Assembly: GCA_947453725.1 (NCBI GenBank)
Contig: CANGHH010000019.1
Location: 23,599-87,598 of the forward strand
Direction of reading: 5' to 3'
DNA from: Betaproteobacteria bacterium
GTDB lineage: Bacteria > Pseudomonadota > Gammaproteobacteria > Burkholderiales > Burkholderiaceae_C
DNA: 64,000 nucleotides
The notes beneath the pieces are model-generated. The model was not told where the DNA came from and ran no database searches. It was given only the letters and a program-made list of their open reading frames with translations. The position numbers were made by a program, and so were the translations under genes. Within the stretch, counting starts at the first letter, position 1. Each line of letters starts with the position of its first letter. Of this stretch, positions 1 through 8,042 are shown one piece after another.

Positions 1-290
1 CAGACGATGGCGCCCGGGTCGGCGATGCGCAGGTGGCGCGCGGTGGCGGTGCAGGCCCACCAGCCGACTGGCAGCGCCGCGGCGATCAGCCAGCCCCACT
101 GCGCGGCGTCGAGCCACCGGCTGATGACCAGGAAGGACACCCAGCCCCACAGCGTGCCGACGGTGCCTGGCGCCTTGGGCGACAGGCCACTGCCGAAGCC
201 CAGCGCGATCCAGTGCGCCGGGTGGCGCCGCATGAAGGCGGCGCTGGGGCGCAGCGGGCCGCTGGCGTTGTTCGGGGCGGTGTCGTCCAT
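1..290 (-). CDS. pgpA: Phosphatidylglycerophosphatase A, 3' part cut by window edge
   Basis: Membrane enzyme that dephosphorylates phosphatidylglycerol phosphate to phosphatidylglycerol. About 96 N-terminal residues are visible. The stretch HWIALGFGSGLSPKAPGTVG near residues 21-40 is the PgpA family signature, and the visible part ends in DPGAIV, another conserved block. The ATG at 290 is chosen because the frame opens there, 13 bases after the thiL stop. That places it as the distal gene of a thiL-pgpA unit, the usual proteobacterial order. The C-terminal part lies outside the window, so intactness cannot be judged. Confidence 0.88.
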   Translation of the reverse strand, partial: MDDTAPNNASGPLRPSAAFMRRHPAHWIALGFGSGLSPKAPGTVGTLWGWVSFLVISRWLDAAQWGWLIAAALPVGWWACTATARHLRIADPGAIV

Positions 291-303
291 CAGGCGGCAT
301 CCA

Positions 304-1266
304 TCAGGCGAAGTGGTCGTAGCCCCGGAAGGACCGGGCCAGCGGCTGGCCGTCGGCGCCGACCACGCGCAGGCCGGGCCGGTCCTCGATGCTGCCGCAG
401 CGCGTCACGGCCACACCCGCCGCGCGGCCGGCGGCGCGCACGGCGTCAGCCTGACCGGGCGGTGCGGTGAACAGCAGTTCGTAGTCGTCGCCGCCGGCGA
501 CCAGGCATTCGTGCTGCAGCGCGGCCGTCTGCGCCGCCAGGATGGCGCTGCGCGGCAGCGCGTCGACGTTCACCGTCGCCCCCACGCCCGAGCGCTGCAG
601 GATGTGGCCGAGGTCGCCGGCCAGGCCGTCGCTGAGGTCGATGGCGCTGCTCGCCACGCCGCGCAAGGCCAGCCCCAGCGCCACGCGCGGCTGCGGTTGC
701 TCCATCGCGCGGCGCAGGCTTTCGAAGTCGTCACCGGTCAGCGCCGTCATCGCGACCTGTCCGCGGAAGACTTCCAGTGCCAGCCGGGCGTCGCCCAGCG
801 CGCCGCTGACCCAGAGCTCGTCGCCGGCCCGGGCGCCGCTGCGCAGCAGGGCCTGCCCCGGCGGCACCTGGCCGATGACGGTGATGCAGATGTTCAGCGG
901 CCCGGCCGTGGTGTCGCCGCCGACCAGTTCGATGCCGTGGGCGTCGGCCAGCCCGAAAAGGCCCTGCGCGAAACCGGCGACGAAGGCTTCGTCGGCGCGT
1001 GGCAGAGCCAGCGCCAGGGTACAGGCCAGCGGCTCGGCGCCGCAGGCGGCGAGGTCGCTGAGGTTGACCGCCAGCGCCTTGTGGCCGAGGCGTTCGGGCG
1101 CCACGGTGGACAGGAAATGCCGGCCTTCGACCAGCATGTCGCAGGACACGGCGAGCTGCATGCCGGGGACCGGGCGCAGCAGCGCGCAGTCGTCGCCGAC
1201 GCCCAGCGCCGCGCGCCGCACCGGGCGCGTGAAATGCCGCGCGATGAGGTCGAATTCGCCGGCCAT
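304..1266 (-). CDS. thiL: Thiamine-monophosphate kinase
   Basis: Phosphorylates thiamine monophosphate to thiamine diphosphate with ATP, the last step of cofactor synthesis in the cytoplasm. The 320 residues match the usual family length. The N-terminal GVGDDCA (22-28) is the ATP/Mg-binding aspartate motif of the PurM/ThiL fold. VSCDMLVEGRHF and GGDTTAG are further conserved blocks, and the C-terminal half has DLSDGLAGDLGHI and GGDDYELLF. The start overlaps the stop of the upstream response-regulator gene by one base, which suggests translational coupling. Gene order thiL-pgpA supports the call. Confidence 0.95.
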   Translation of the reverse strand: MAGEFDLIARHFTRPVRRAALGVGDDCALLRPVPGMQLAVSCDMLVEGRHFLSTVAPERLGHKALAVNLSDLAACGAEPLACTLALALPRADEAFVAGFAQGLFGLADAHGIELVGGDTTAGPLNICITVIGQVPPGQALLRSGARAGDELWVSGALGDARLALEVFRGQVAMTALTGDDFESLRRAMEQPQPRVALGLALRGVASSAIDLSDGLAGDLGHILQRSGVGATVNVDALPRSAILAAQTAALQHECLVAGGDDYELLFTAPPGQADAVRAAGRAAGVAVTRCGSIEDRPGLRVVGADGQPLARSFRGYDHFA

Positions 1267-1934
1267 CAGGCCAGTCCCCCGTCGCGCAGCAGATTGGCCA
1301 GCTCGACAGCCGATTTCACGTTCATCTTCTCGAAGACCCGCGCCCGGTGCACTTCCACCGTGCGCACGCTGATGCCCAGGCCATCGGCGATCAGCTTGTT
1401 CGGCCGGCCTTCGATGACCAGCCGCAGCACATCGCGTTCGCGCTCGGTCAGTTCGTCCAGCAGGCGGGCCGTCGTGCCCAGCGCCTTGCGCGCCAGCAGC
1501 GCCTGCGCGCTGGCCTGCAGCGCCAGTTCCACGCGGTCGACCAGGGCATTGTTCGAAAACGGCTTCTCGACGAAATCGAAAGCCCCGCGCTTGACCGCTG
1601 CCACAGCGGTCGGCACGTCGCCGTGGCCGGTCAGGAAGATCACCGGCAGCAGCGGCAGCAGGCTGCGTTCGGCCAGGCGTTCGAACAGCACCAGACCGCT
1701 GGTGCCGGGCATGCGCACGTCCAGCACCAGGCAGGACGGCGCTTGCGGCCAGGCCGCGCGGCCGGGCGCCTGCTGCCCGGCCAGCCAGGCTTCGAAGGCT
1801 TCGGCGCTGGCGTAGCCCTGCGACAGCAGGCGGCGCGAGCGCAGCAGCCAGGCCAGCGCGTCGCGCACCACCTCTTCGTCATCGACGAGGTAGACAACAG
1901 GGATGCCCAGGGCCGGATCGAGCGTGAAGGACAA
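1266..1934 (-). CDS. FixJ/NarL-type response regulator
   Basis: Two-component response regulator of 222 residues. A receiver domain (about 13-130) has acidic residues D18-D19, phospho-acceptor D72 in LDVRMPG and K124 in VEKPF. A LuxR-type helix-turn-helix follows (about 160-222; LTERERDVLRLV, then NKLIADGLGISVRTVEVH). The receiver signature LTGHGDVPTAVAAVK is typical of FixJ, TtrR and StyR regulators. It lies 24 bases after the stop of a PAS-containing histidine kinase, so the two are almost certainly a pair. Divergent maeB suggests control of C4-dicarboxylate or malate metabolism, but that is inference from position only. Confidence 0.9.
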   Translation of the reverse strand: MSFTLDPALGIPVVYLVDDEEVVRDALAWLLRSRRLLSQGYASAEAFEAWLAGQQAPGRAAWPQAPSCLVLDVRMPGTSGLVLFERLAERSLLPLLPVIFLTGHGDVPTAVAAVKRGAFDFVEKPFSNNALVDRVELALQASAQALLARKALGTTARLLDELTERERDVLRLVIEGRPNKLIADGLGISVRTVEVHRARVFEKMNVKSAVELANLLRDGGLA

Positions 1935-1958
1935 GGTGTGAGGCTTCAGAAGCCCGCT

Positions 1959-4184
1959 TCAGCGGGCAGACAAGGGGTGGCCAGTTTCGCCGCTTTCGGC
2001 GGTCGGCGCGGCGGCAGCGGAAATCGCCAGTGTGAAGCGGAATTCGGTGCCGACGCCGTCAGGCCCCGGTCCGAAGTCCAGCGTGCCGCCGTGCTGCTCG
2101 ATGACGGTGCGGCACAGGCTCAGGCCCAGGCCCATGCCTTCGGCGCGCGTCGTGAAAAAAGGCGTGAACAGGCGCGCGGCCACCTCGTCGGCGATGCCGG
2201 GACCGCGGTCGATGACGCTGAAGGTGGCGCGGCCGGCTTGCACCGCGCGCACGCGCAGGGTCAGCACGCGGTCGGCGGGCCGGGTCGCGACTTCCATCGC
2301 CTGGATGCCGTTGCGCGCCAGGTTCAGCAGCACCTGTTCGACCATCGTGCGGTCGCAGCGCACGCGCAGCGGGCGGGCCGTCGATCCCGCGGCGCCGGGT
2401 GCGGCCAGCGGCAGGTCCAGCTCGATGCGCGTGCCGCTCTTGCGCGCGTGCAGGCGGGCCAGCGGCAACACGGCTTCCAGCAACGCGTCGGCGCCCAGCG
2501 TCTCGTGCAGCTGTTCGCGGCGGCGCACGAAGTCGTGCACGCTCTTGATCACGCGGCCGGCGCGCTCGGCCTGTTCGGCGATGCGTTCCAACGCCTGCTT
2601 CAGCAGGCCGGGCGTGTCGGCGTCCGGGTCGTTGATCAGGTTCAGCGAGCCGCTGGCGTAGCTGGCGATGGCGGCCAGCGGCTGGTTCAGCTCGTGGCTC
2701 AGCAGCGAGGCCATCTCGCCCACCGTGGCCAGGCGCGCGGTGGCCTGTAGTCGTTCCTGCTGCTGGCGCGAGAGGTCTTCGACGCGGCGCTGCGCGCTCA
2801 AGTCCAGCACGGCGCTCATCCAGCCGGTCTGCAGACCCTGGCCATCGACCAGCGGTGCCTCGTAGATCATCACCGGGAAGCGCTCGCCGCTCTTGCGCAT
2901 GAAGACCGTTTCGAAGCCTTCGCGGAGTTCGCTGGGGCTGCGCCCCGACCCTTCGAGTCGCTGCTGCTGGCGCTGCTGGTAGAGCGCCGCGTATTCCGGC
3001 GGCCAGTACGGCGGCGCGTAATGCGCGGCGTCGGGCGCGGCCTGCAGGGCGGGCGCTGCCTGCCGGGCCTGCACGCCCGACGGGGCGGCTGCGGGCAAGA
3101 GCTCGTCCGGCGCGAAGCCGACCATCGCGCAGAAAGCCGGGTTGACATAGCTGATCACACCCTGCATGTCGCGCGCCCGCAGGCCGGTGGACAGCGAATC
3201 TTCCATTGCCTTGCGAAAGGCCAGTGCTTCGGCCAGCGCGCGTTCGGCCTGGGCGCGGCGGCGCACGTCACGTGCCAGCAGCAGGACCACGCCGAACAGT
3301 GCGATCGACAGGCCCAGCACCAGCCCGGTGGCCAGGTTGGGAATCAGGCTGGGCCTGCCGGCCGCGCTGTCGGCGCGCAATTGCAGCGTGGCGCCGGGCA
3401 GGTCGACCACCCGTTCGGCGACATAGATGCCGGCGCCTCGGCGCACGCCGGCGCGGGCCAGCCGCGTGCCGTCTCCTTCGACAAAAGAGAATTCGTGCCG
3501 GCGCGCCTGCCGGGTCGGCAGCGCCGTTTCGAGGAGCGGTGCCAGCGCATAGGTGCCGACCAGGAAACCGGCCTCGCGCCCGGCGCGCTGCTCGGGCACG
3601 CACAGGTCGATGACCTCCAGGCCGAGTGCCCCCGCCTGCGGCACGAAGTAGCTGCGCGAGAACATCGGCGCCGCGGCCCGCCGTGCGGCGCTGCAGGCCA
3701 GTTCGACTTCGACGCCGAGGTCGGCGCGCGCCATCTGGCTGAACAGCGGCGGCAAGAAAGGCGTGTCCATGGCCTTGCTGACGTGCAGGTCCTGGTCGCG
3801 CCATTCCACGCGCTTCAGGGTCGGCTGGGCTTTCAGCAGGGCCTCGGCGCCCTGCTGGCGGTCAGGGTGCGGCGGCGGGCTCCAGGCCAGCGCTTGCAGG
3901 GTCTGGATCGCGCCCAGCAGTTCGTGGCGGATGTCGGCTGCTGCCTCGGTGGCCACGGCGTCGACCTCTTCCTGCGCGCGCACCGACTCGTAGCCCACCG
4001 TCAGCGCCACCAGCAGGGTCTGCGCCACACCCAGCAGCGCCAGCAGCGCACCCCACAGCACCGCGCGGCGCCAGCGTCTGGGCGGCTTGATGGTGGCCGG
4101 GCCCGCAGACCCTGCCGCGATGAAGCCATGCAGCGGGCCCGGCTCGTCGGCGGTCAGGGGCGCTTGGGGTGACAGGGCAGGCAT
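1959..4184 (-). CDS. Membrane PAS sensor histidine kinase, partner of the FixJ-type regulator
   Basis: Sensor kinase of 741 residues from the ATG at 4184; longer upstream readings run antisense through maeB and are rejected. Order: transmembrane helix near 38-60 (VLWGALLALLGVAQTLLVAL), extracytoplasmic sensor of about 215 residues, second helix near 280-300, then a PAS domain (ISYVNPAFCAMVGF). A HisKA helix follows with phospho-acceptor His in LLSHELNQPLAAI, and a HATPase domain with N-box LNLARNGIQAM, G1 DRGPGI and G2 GMGLGLSL. The HELNQPL phosphobox is typical of FixL/DctB-type kinases. It diverges from maeB across 129 bases, so a dicarboxylate stimulus is plausible but not shown. Confidence 0.9.
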   Translation of the reverse strand: MPALSPQAPLTADEPGPLHGFIAAGSAGPATIKPPRRWRRAVLWGALLALLGVAQTLLVALTVGYESVRAQEEVDAVATEAAADIRHELLGAIQTLQALAWSPPPHPDRQQGAEALLKAQPTLKRVEWRDQDLHVSKAMDTPFLPPLFSQMARADLGVEVELACSAARRAAAPMFSRSYFVPQAGALGLEVIDLCVPEQRAGREAGFLVGTYALAPLLETALPTRQARRHEFSFVEGDGTRLARAGVRRGAGIYVAERVVDLPGATLQLRADSAAGRPSLIPNLATGLVLGLSIALFGVVLLLARDVRRRAQAERALAEALAFRKAMEDSLSTGLRARDMQGVISYVNPAFCAMVGFAPDELLPAAAPSGVQARQAAPALQAAPDAAHYAPPYWPPEYAALYQQRQQQRLEGSGRSPSELREGFETVFMRKSGERFPVMIYEAPLVDGQGLQTGWMSAVLDLSAQRRVEDLSRQQQERLQATARLATVGEMASLLSHELNQPLAAIASYASGSLNLINDPDADTPGLLKQALERIAEQAERAGRVIKSVHDFVRRREQLHETLGADALLEAVLPLARLHARKSGTRIELDLPLAAPGAAGSTARPLRVRCDRTMVEQVLLNLARNGIQAMEVATRPADRVLTLRVRAVQAGRATFSVIDRGPGIADEVAARLFTPFFTTRAEGMGLGLSLCRTVIEQHGGTLDFGPGPDGVGTEFRFTLAISAAAAPTAESGETGHPLSAR

Positions 4185-4313
4185 GGCGGGCCTGCAGTTT
4201 CGCGCATCGGCGGCGGCGGCGCCAGGCACCTGGACGCACCCGCGACCTACAATCCGTGTTCGTTCGGACTTGTGCGCTGCGGCACAGTCTGCAACCCCCA
4301 GGAGACGAGAGCG

Positions 4314-6698
4314 ATGGCGAACACCGACCCGAATCAAGCCCAGGCGGCTGAAGAGCAGTCCAGGCAATTGGCCAAGCAGAGGGCTGCCGAGCTGAAGCAG
4401 GCAGCGCTGGAGTACCACGAGTTTCCCGTACCCGGCAAATTGCAGGTCACCGCGACCAAGCAGCTGATCAACCAGCGCGATCTGGCGCTGGCCTACAGCC
4501 CTGGCGTGGCCTATGCCTGCGAGGCCATCGTCGAAGACCCGGCGAATGCCTTCCGCTACACCGCACGCGGCAACCTGGTCGGCGTCATCACCAACGGCAC
4601 CGCGGTGCTGGGCTTGGGCAACATCGGCCCGCTGGCTGCCAAGCCGGTGATGGAAGGCAAGGCGGTGCTGTTCAAGAAGTTCGCCGGCATCGACGTCTTC
4701 GACATCGAGGTCAACGAGACCGACCTCGACAAGCTGGTCGACGTCATCGCCGCGCTCGAACCCACTTTCGGCGGCATCAACCTCGAAGACATCAAGGCGC
4801 CGGACTGCTTCTACGTCGAACGCAAGCTGCGCGAGCGGATGAAGATTCCCGTCTTCCACGACGACCAGCACGGCACGGCCATCGTCGTCGGCGCGGCGCT
4901 GTTGAACGGCCTGAAGGTCACCGGCAAGCCCATCGGCGAAGTCAAGCTCGTCACCTCGGGCGCGGGCGCTGCGGCGCTGGCCTGCCTGGGCCTGCTGATG
5001 AAGCTGGGCCTGAAGCGCGAAAACATCTGGGTCACCGACCTGGCCGGCGTGGTCTACGAAGGCCGTGTCGAACTGATGGATGACGACAAGATCGGCTTTG
5101 CGCAGAAGACCGGCCAGCGCAAGCTGGCCGAGGTCATCGTCGGCGCCGATGTGTTCCTCGGCCTGTCGGCTGGCGGGGTGCTGAAGCCCGAGATGGTGGC
5201 CACGATGGCGGTCAGCCCGCTGATCTTCGCGCTGGCCAACCCGACGCCCGAGATCGCGCCCGAGGCGGCGCTGGCCGTGCGCCCCGACGCCATCATCGCG
5301 ACCGGCCGCACCGACTACCCGAACCAGGTCAACAACGTCCTGTGCTTCCCGTATATCTTCCGCGGCGCGCTCGACTGCGGCGCGACGACGGTGACCGATG
5401 CGATGGAAATCGCCGCTGTCCACGCGATTGCCGAACTGGCCCAGGCCGAGCAGAGTGAAGTGGTGGCCGCCGCCTACGTCGGTGCCAACCTGTCCTTCGG
5501 CCCGGCCTACCTGATCCCCAAGCCTTTCGACCCGCGCCTGATGATGATGATCGCGCCGGCCGTGGCGCAGGCCGCCCTGGAGTCGGGCGTTGCCCAGCGG
5601 CCGATCCGTGATCTGGACGCCTACCGCGAGAAGCTGAAGAGCTTTGTCTACGCATCGGGCACGACGATGAAGCCGATCTTCGCGCAGGCCAAGGCCGCCG
5701 TGAACAAGCGCGTGGCCTACGCCGAGGGCGAGGAAGAGCGCGTGCTGCGCGCGGTCCAGGTGGTGGTCGACGAAGGTCTGGCGCGGCCGACGCTGATCGG
5801 CCGCCCGGCGGTCATCGCGGCGCGCGTCGAGAAGTTCGGCCTGCGCCTGCAGGAAGGCCTGGACTACGACGTGGTCAACGTCGAGAACGACCACCGCTAC
5901 CGCGACTTCTGGACCACCTACCACCGCCTGACTGCACGCAAGGGCGTGACAGCGCAAGTGGCCAAGATCGAGATGCGCCGCCGGCTGACGCTGATCGGCG
6001 CGATGATGTTGAAGAAGGGTGAAGTCGACGGCATGTTGTGCGGTACCTGGGGCACGACGGCCGACCACCTGCGCTACATTGACCAGGTCATCGGCAAGCG
6101 CCAGGGCGGCAGCCCCAGCACGCCGCAGGACGTGCAGGTCTACGCCTGCATGAACGGCCTGATGCTGCCGGGCCGGCAGATATTCCTGGTCGACACCCAT
6201 GTCAACGCCGACCCCAGTGCCGAAGAACTGTGCGAGATCACGGTCATGGCCGCCGAGGAAATGATGCGCTTCGGCATCACGCCCAAGGCCGCCCTGCTGT
6301 CGCACTCCAATTTCGGCACCAGCGACCACCCCAGCGCCGTCAAGATGCGCCGCACGCTGGCCTTGCTGCGTGAGCAGGCGCCCTGGCTGGAAGTCGACGG
6401 CGAGATGCACGGTGACATCGCCCTGGACGCCGAAGCCCGCAAGAAGCTGATGCCCGACAGCACGTTGAATGGCGAAGCCAATCTGCTGGTGCTGCCCAAC
6501 ATCGACGCGGCCAACATCGCCTACAACCTGCTGAAGACAGCGGCTGGCGGCGGCATCGCGATCGGCCCGGTGCTGCTGGGCGCCGACAAACCGGTGCACG
6601 TGCTGACGGCTTCGGCCACGGTCCGGCGCATCGTCAACATGACCGCCCTCACCGTCGCCGATGCCGAGGCGGGACGTGCGGCAGGCCCTGCGGCCTGA
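4314..6698 (+). CDS. maeB: NADP-dependent malic enzyme with C-terminal phosphotransacetylase-like domain
   Basis: Oxidative decarboxylation of malate to pyruvate with NADP reduction, linking the TCA cycle to gluconeogenesis and NADPH supply. The 794-residue length fits the MaeB hybrid class. The malic domain carries DLALAYSPGVAYACEAI near residue 60 and FHDDQHGTAIV near 181-191. The nucleotide-binding site is SGAGAAALACLGLL near 214. The C-terminal third (about 440-790) is the PTA-like regulatory domain, which in characterised enzymes binds acetyl-CoA. The ATG at 4314 follows AGGAGACGAG at 4300-4309 and is preferred over an upstream start at 4272. The last codons lie in a 35-bp direct repeat, so the extreme C-terminus may be repeat-derived. 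Confidence 0.95.
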   Translation: MANTDPNQAQAAEEQSRQLAKQRAAELKQAALEYHEFPVPGKLQVTATKQLINQRDLALAYSPGVAYACEAIVEDPANAFRYTARGNLVGVITNGTAVLGLGNIGPLAAKPVMEGKAVLFKKFAGIDVFDIEVNETDLDKLVDVIAALEPTFGGINLEDIKAPDCFYVERKLRERMKIPVFHDDQHGTAIVVGAALLNGLKVTGKPIGEVKLVTSGAGAAALACLGLLMKLGLKRENIWVTDLAGVVYEGRVELMDDDKIGFAQKTGQRKLAEVIVGADVFLGLSAGGVLKPEMVATMAVSPLIFALANPTPEIAPEAALAVRPDAIIATGRTDYPNQVNNVLCFPYIFRGALDCGATTVTDAMEIAAVHAIAELAQAEQSEVVAAAYVGANLSFGPAYLIPKPFDPRLMMMIAPAVAQAALESGVAQRPIRDLDAYREKLKSFVYASGTTMKPIFAQAKAAVNKRVAYAEGEEERVLRAVQVVVDEGLARPTLIGRPAVIAARVEKFGLRLQEGLDYDVVNVENDHRYRDFWTTYHRLTARKGVTAQVAKIEMRRRLTLIGAMMLKKGEVDGMLCGTWGTTADHLRYIDQVIGKRQGGSPSTPQDVQVYACMNGLMLPGRQIFLVDTHVNADPSAEELCEITVMAAEEMMRFGITPKAALLSHSNFGTSDHPSAVKMRRTLALLREQAPWLEVDGEMHGDIALDAEARKKLMPDSTLNGEANLLVLPNIDAANIAYNLLKTAAGGGIAIGPVLLGADKPVHVLTASATVRRIVNMTALTVADAEAGRAAGPAA

Positions 6699-6789
6699 CG
6701 CTCGCCAGCCGAGGAGATGAGCGCGTCACGCGCGCTCATCGCGCCCTGCAAGGGGAGGCGGGACGTGCGGCAGGCCCTGCGGCCTGACG
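6666..6789. repeat. 35-bp direct repeat of the maeB 3' end
   Basis: The 35 bases 6666-6700, covering the last codons and stop of maeB plus two bases, recur exactly at 6755-6789. The spacing is 89 bases, and a hairpin sits between the copies. The second copy is immediately followed by a more AT-rich stretch leading to the ribonuclease gene. This could be a footprint of cassette insertion at the maeB 3' end or a local tandem duplication; the sequence alone does not decide. Confidence 0.85.
6716..6740. terminator. Hairpin downstream of maeB
   Basis: A perfect 10-bp stem (GATGAGCGCG / CGCGCTCATC) with a 5-base loop lies 18 bases after the maeB stop. No T-run follows, so it is a stable 3' structure rather than a textbook intrinsic terminator. 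Confidence 0.5.
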
Positions 6790-6914
6790 TCCGCACAAAA
6801 ACCCATATGTGAGCACCCACTGATACCCCTCATATCTGCCCTATTTTTAGGCAATAGCTTGAGTTTTCGGGGGGGTTCAGGTAGCATTCCGGTTTGATTT
6901 TCAAGGGTTAACCC

Positions 6915-7361
6915 GTGTTTCTGACCGCGTTGAGGTCGGCAAGCAGGCTGAAGTTTCGGGCGGTGGTCGCTTGTGGGCGTCGTTGGGGCGGTGTCATCGC
7001 CATGGCGGCGGGTCTGGTGGTCGGTTTGTCGGTGGCGACAGGCAGCCATGCCCGTGAGCAAGCCCCGTCGCTCGCAGTGGTCGGCTTGGCTGGCTTGCCG
7101 ACTCAGGCGCAAGAAGCCCACCGCCTGGTTTTGAAGGGTGGACCGTTCCCGTATCCGAAAGACGGCATCTCGTTCGGCAACCGCGAACAGCAGTTGCCAC
7201 GCAAGTCCCGGGGGTATTACCGCGAGTACACGGTGAAAACGCCGGGGTCGCACGATCGGGGTGCTCGGCGGATCGTCTGCGGCGGTGAACTGCCGACGAA
7301 GCCTGAAGTTTGTTATTACACCGATGATCACTATGCGAGCTTTCGCCAGATCGCGCCATGA
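6915..7361 (+). CDS. Secreted guanyl-specific ribonuclease, RNase Sa/barnase family
   Basis: Predicted extracytoplasmic endoribonuclease of 148 residues from a GTG start. The Arg-containing N-terminus and hydrophobic stretch around 24-45, ending at SHA, read as a signal peptide with cleavage near residue 46. The mature part resembles RNase Sa closely. YYREYTVKTPG carries the catalytic base Glu104, RGARRI carries Arg119, and YTDDHYASF carries catalytic His139. Cys122 and Cys133 could pair. The downstream barstar-type gene is the expected intracellular inhibitor. The start is uncertain: no strong ribosome site precedes GTG 6915, and an inner ATG at 7002 would leave a shorter signal. Role (competition, nutrition or defence) is unknown. 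Confidence 0.88.
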   Translation: MFLTALRSASRLKFRAVVACGRRWGGVIAMAAGLVVGLSVATGSHAREQAPSLAVVGLAGLPTQAQEAHRLVLKGGPFPYPKDGISFGNREQQLPRKSRGYYREYTVKTPGSHDRGARRIVCGGELPTKPEVCYYTDDHYASFRQIAP

Positions 7362-7417
7362 ACACCGGTCAATTTGTTCCTGAATCTTTCCATCGCCCAC
7401 CAAGGAGGATCGCGACC

Positions 7418-7813
7418 ATGGAGTTGCAGACCATCCGCCCCAATCTCGTACAAGCCATTCGGGCCTATCGCGTCGAGGATCTGATGTCGGCGGCGCAAGT
7501 TGCCGGCCAGCATTTTCTGTACGCCAATCTGTCGACGGCACAGTCCAAACAGGATGTGCTGGAGGGCATCGCACAGTCCTTCCTCTTTCCGGCGCATTTC
7601 GGCAAGAATCTGGACGCGCTGTTCGATTGCATGACCGATCTGGTTCACAAGTCCGGCCAGCAGCCGGGGTTCGTGGTCGTCCTGGAGCAGTTGCCCGACA
7701 ACGCCCGCTTCGACCGCGAAGCGCGAGAGCAGCTCCTCGAGGTCTTCCGCGATGCCGCTGAATACTGGGGTGAACGGCGAATACCGTTCCGATGTTTCTA
7801 TTCTTTTCAGTAG
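7418..7813 (+). CDS. Barstar-family ribonuclease inhibitor
   Basis: Cytoplasmic protein of 131 residues predicted to bind and block the upstream ribonuclease before export. FPAHFGKNLDALFDCMTDL near residues 56-74 is the barstar core, corresponding to the inhibitory helix region that occupies the barnase active site. The ATG at 7418 is chosen because AAGGAGG sits 9 bases upstream. An earlier frame opening at 7358 overlaps the ribonuclease stop as ATGA but has no comparable site. Together they form a two-gene RNase/immunity cassette. A perfect hairpin overlaps the stop codon. Confidence 0.88.
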   Translation: MELQTIRPNLVQAIRAYRVEDLMSAAQVAGQHFLYANLSTAQSKQDVLEGIAQSFLFPAHFGKNLDALFDCMTDLVHKSGQQPGFVVVLEQLPDNARFDREAREQLLEVFRDAAEYWGERRIPFRCFYSFQ

Positions 7814-7851
7814 CCCGCTCCCAAGAAACAGGGTCATGGGAGCGGGCTACT
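7809..7851. terminator. Perfect inverted repeat overlapping the barstar stop
   Basis: AGTAGCCCGCTCCCA (7809-7823) pairs perfectly with TGGGAGCGGGCTACT (7837-7851) around a 13-base loop, and the barstar TAG lies inside the left arm. There is no T-tract. It may end or protect the cassette transcript, or mark an inserted segment's edge. Confidence 0.55.
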
Positions 7852-7986
7852 GAGGTGGCCCCGACGACTGCAGCCAAACCGGCTGCCAAGGTTGTGCCTA
7901 AGAACGGAACGAATCCCAATTTCGGGATGAACATGCCGATGATGAGCAGCGCGTTCGACACGGCTGCTTGGCTGAACGCTGCCTAG
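7852..7986 (+). pseudogene. Possible 3' remnant of an unidentified gene
   Basis: An open frame immediately after the cassette hairpin reads as an Ala/Lys/Pro-rich segment, then NPNFGMNMPMMSSAF and DTAAWLNAA before a TAG at 7984. A strong intrinsic terminator with its T-tract on this strand starts 18 bases later. That placement suggests the tail of a plus-strand gene whose 5' part is missing, perhaps displaced by the ribonuclease cassette. No family was recognised. It may equally be non-coding; a hydrophobic reading on the other strand is also open here. Confidence 0.3.
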
Positions 7987-8004
7987 GCTTTTGGCCTCGT
8001 CCAG

Positions 8005-8040
8005 GCGAAAGGCCCTCGCGTGCGAGGGCCTTTCGCTTTT
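8005..8040 (+). terminator. Strong intrinsic terminator
   Basis: A 15-bp perfect stem (GCGAAAGGCCCTCGC / GCGAGGGCCTTTCGC, 2 unpaired bases at the apex) is followed by TTTT on the plus strand. It faces the rsmA 3' end and can serve plus-strand transcripts arriving from the cassette side. The stem alone may also help end rsmA transcription from the other side. Confidence 0.85.
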
Positions 8041-8042
8041 CT

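Noticed and set aside
4185..6599. Continuous minus-strand frame antisense to maeB joined to the sensor kinase gene
   Set aside because: The kinase has a good start at 4184. The antisense part is His/Gln/Val-rich shadow sequence of a conserved enzyme gene with no domain of its own.
6726..7961. Minus-strand frame of 411 codons over the ribonuclease/barstar cassette
   Set aside because: Both plus-strand genes have catalytic or family motifs and a good ribosome site. The antisense reading has no recognisable domain apart from a short hydrophobic start.
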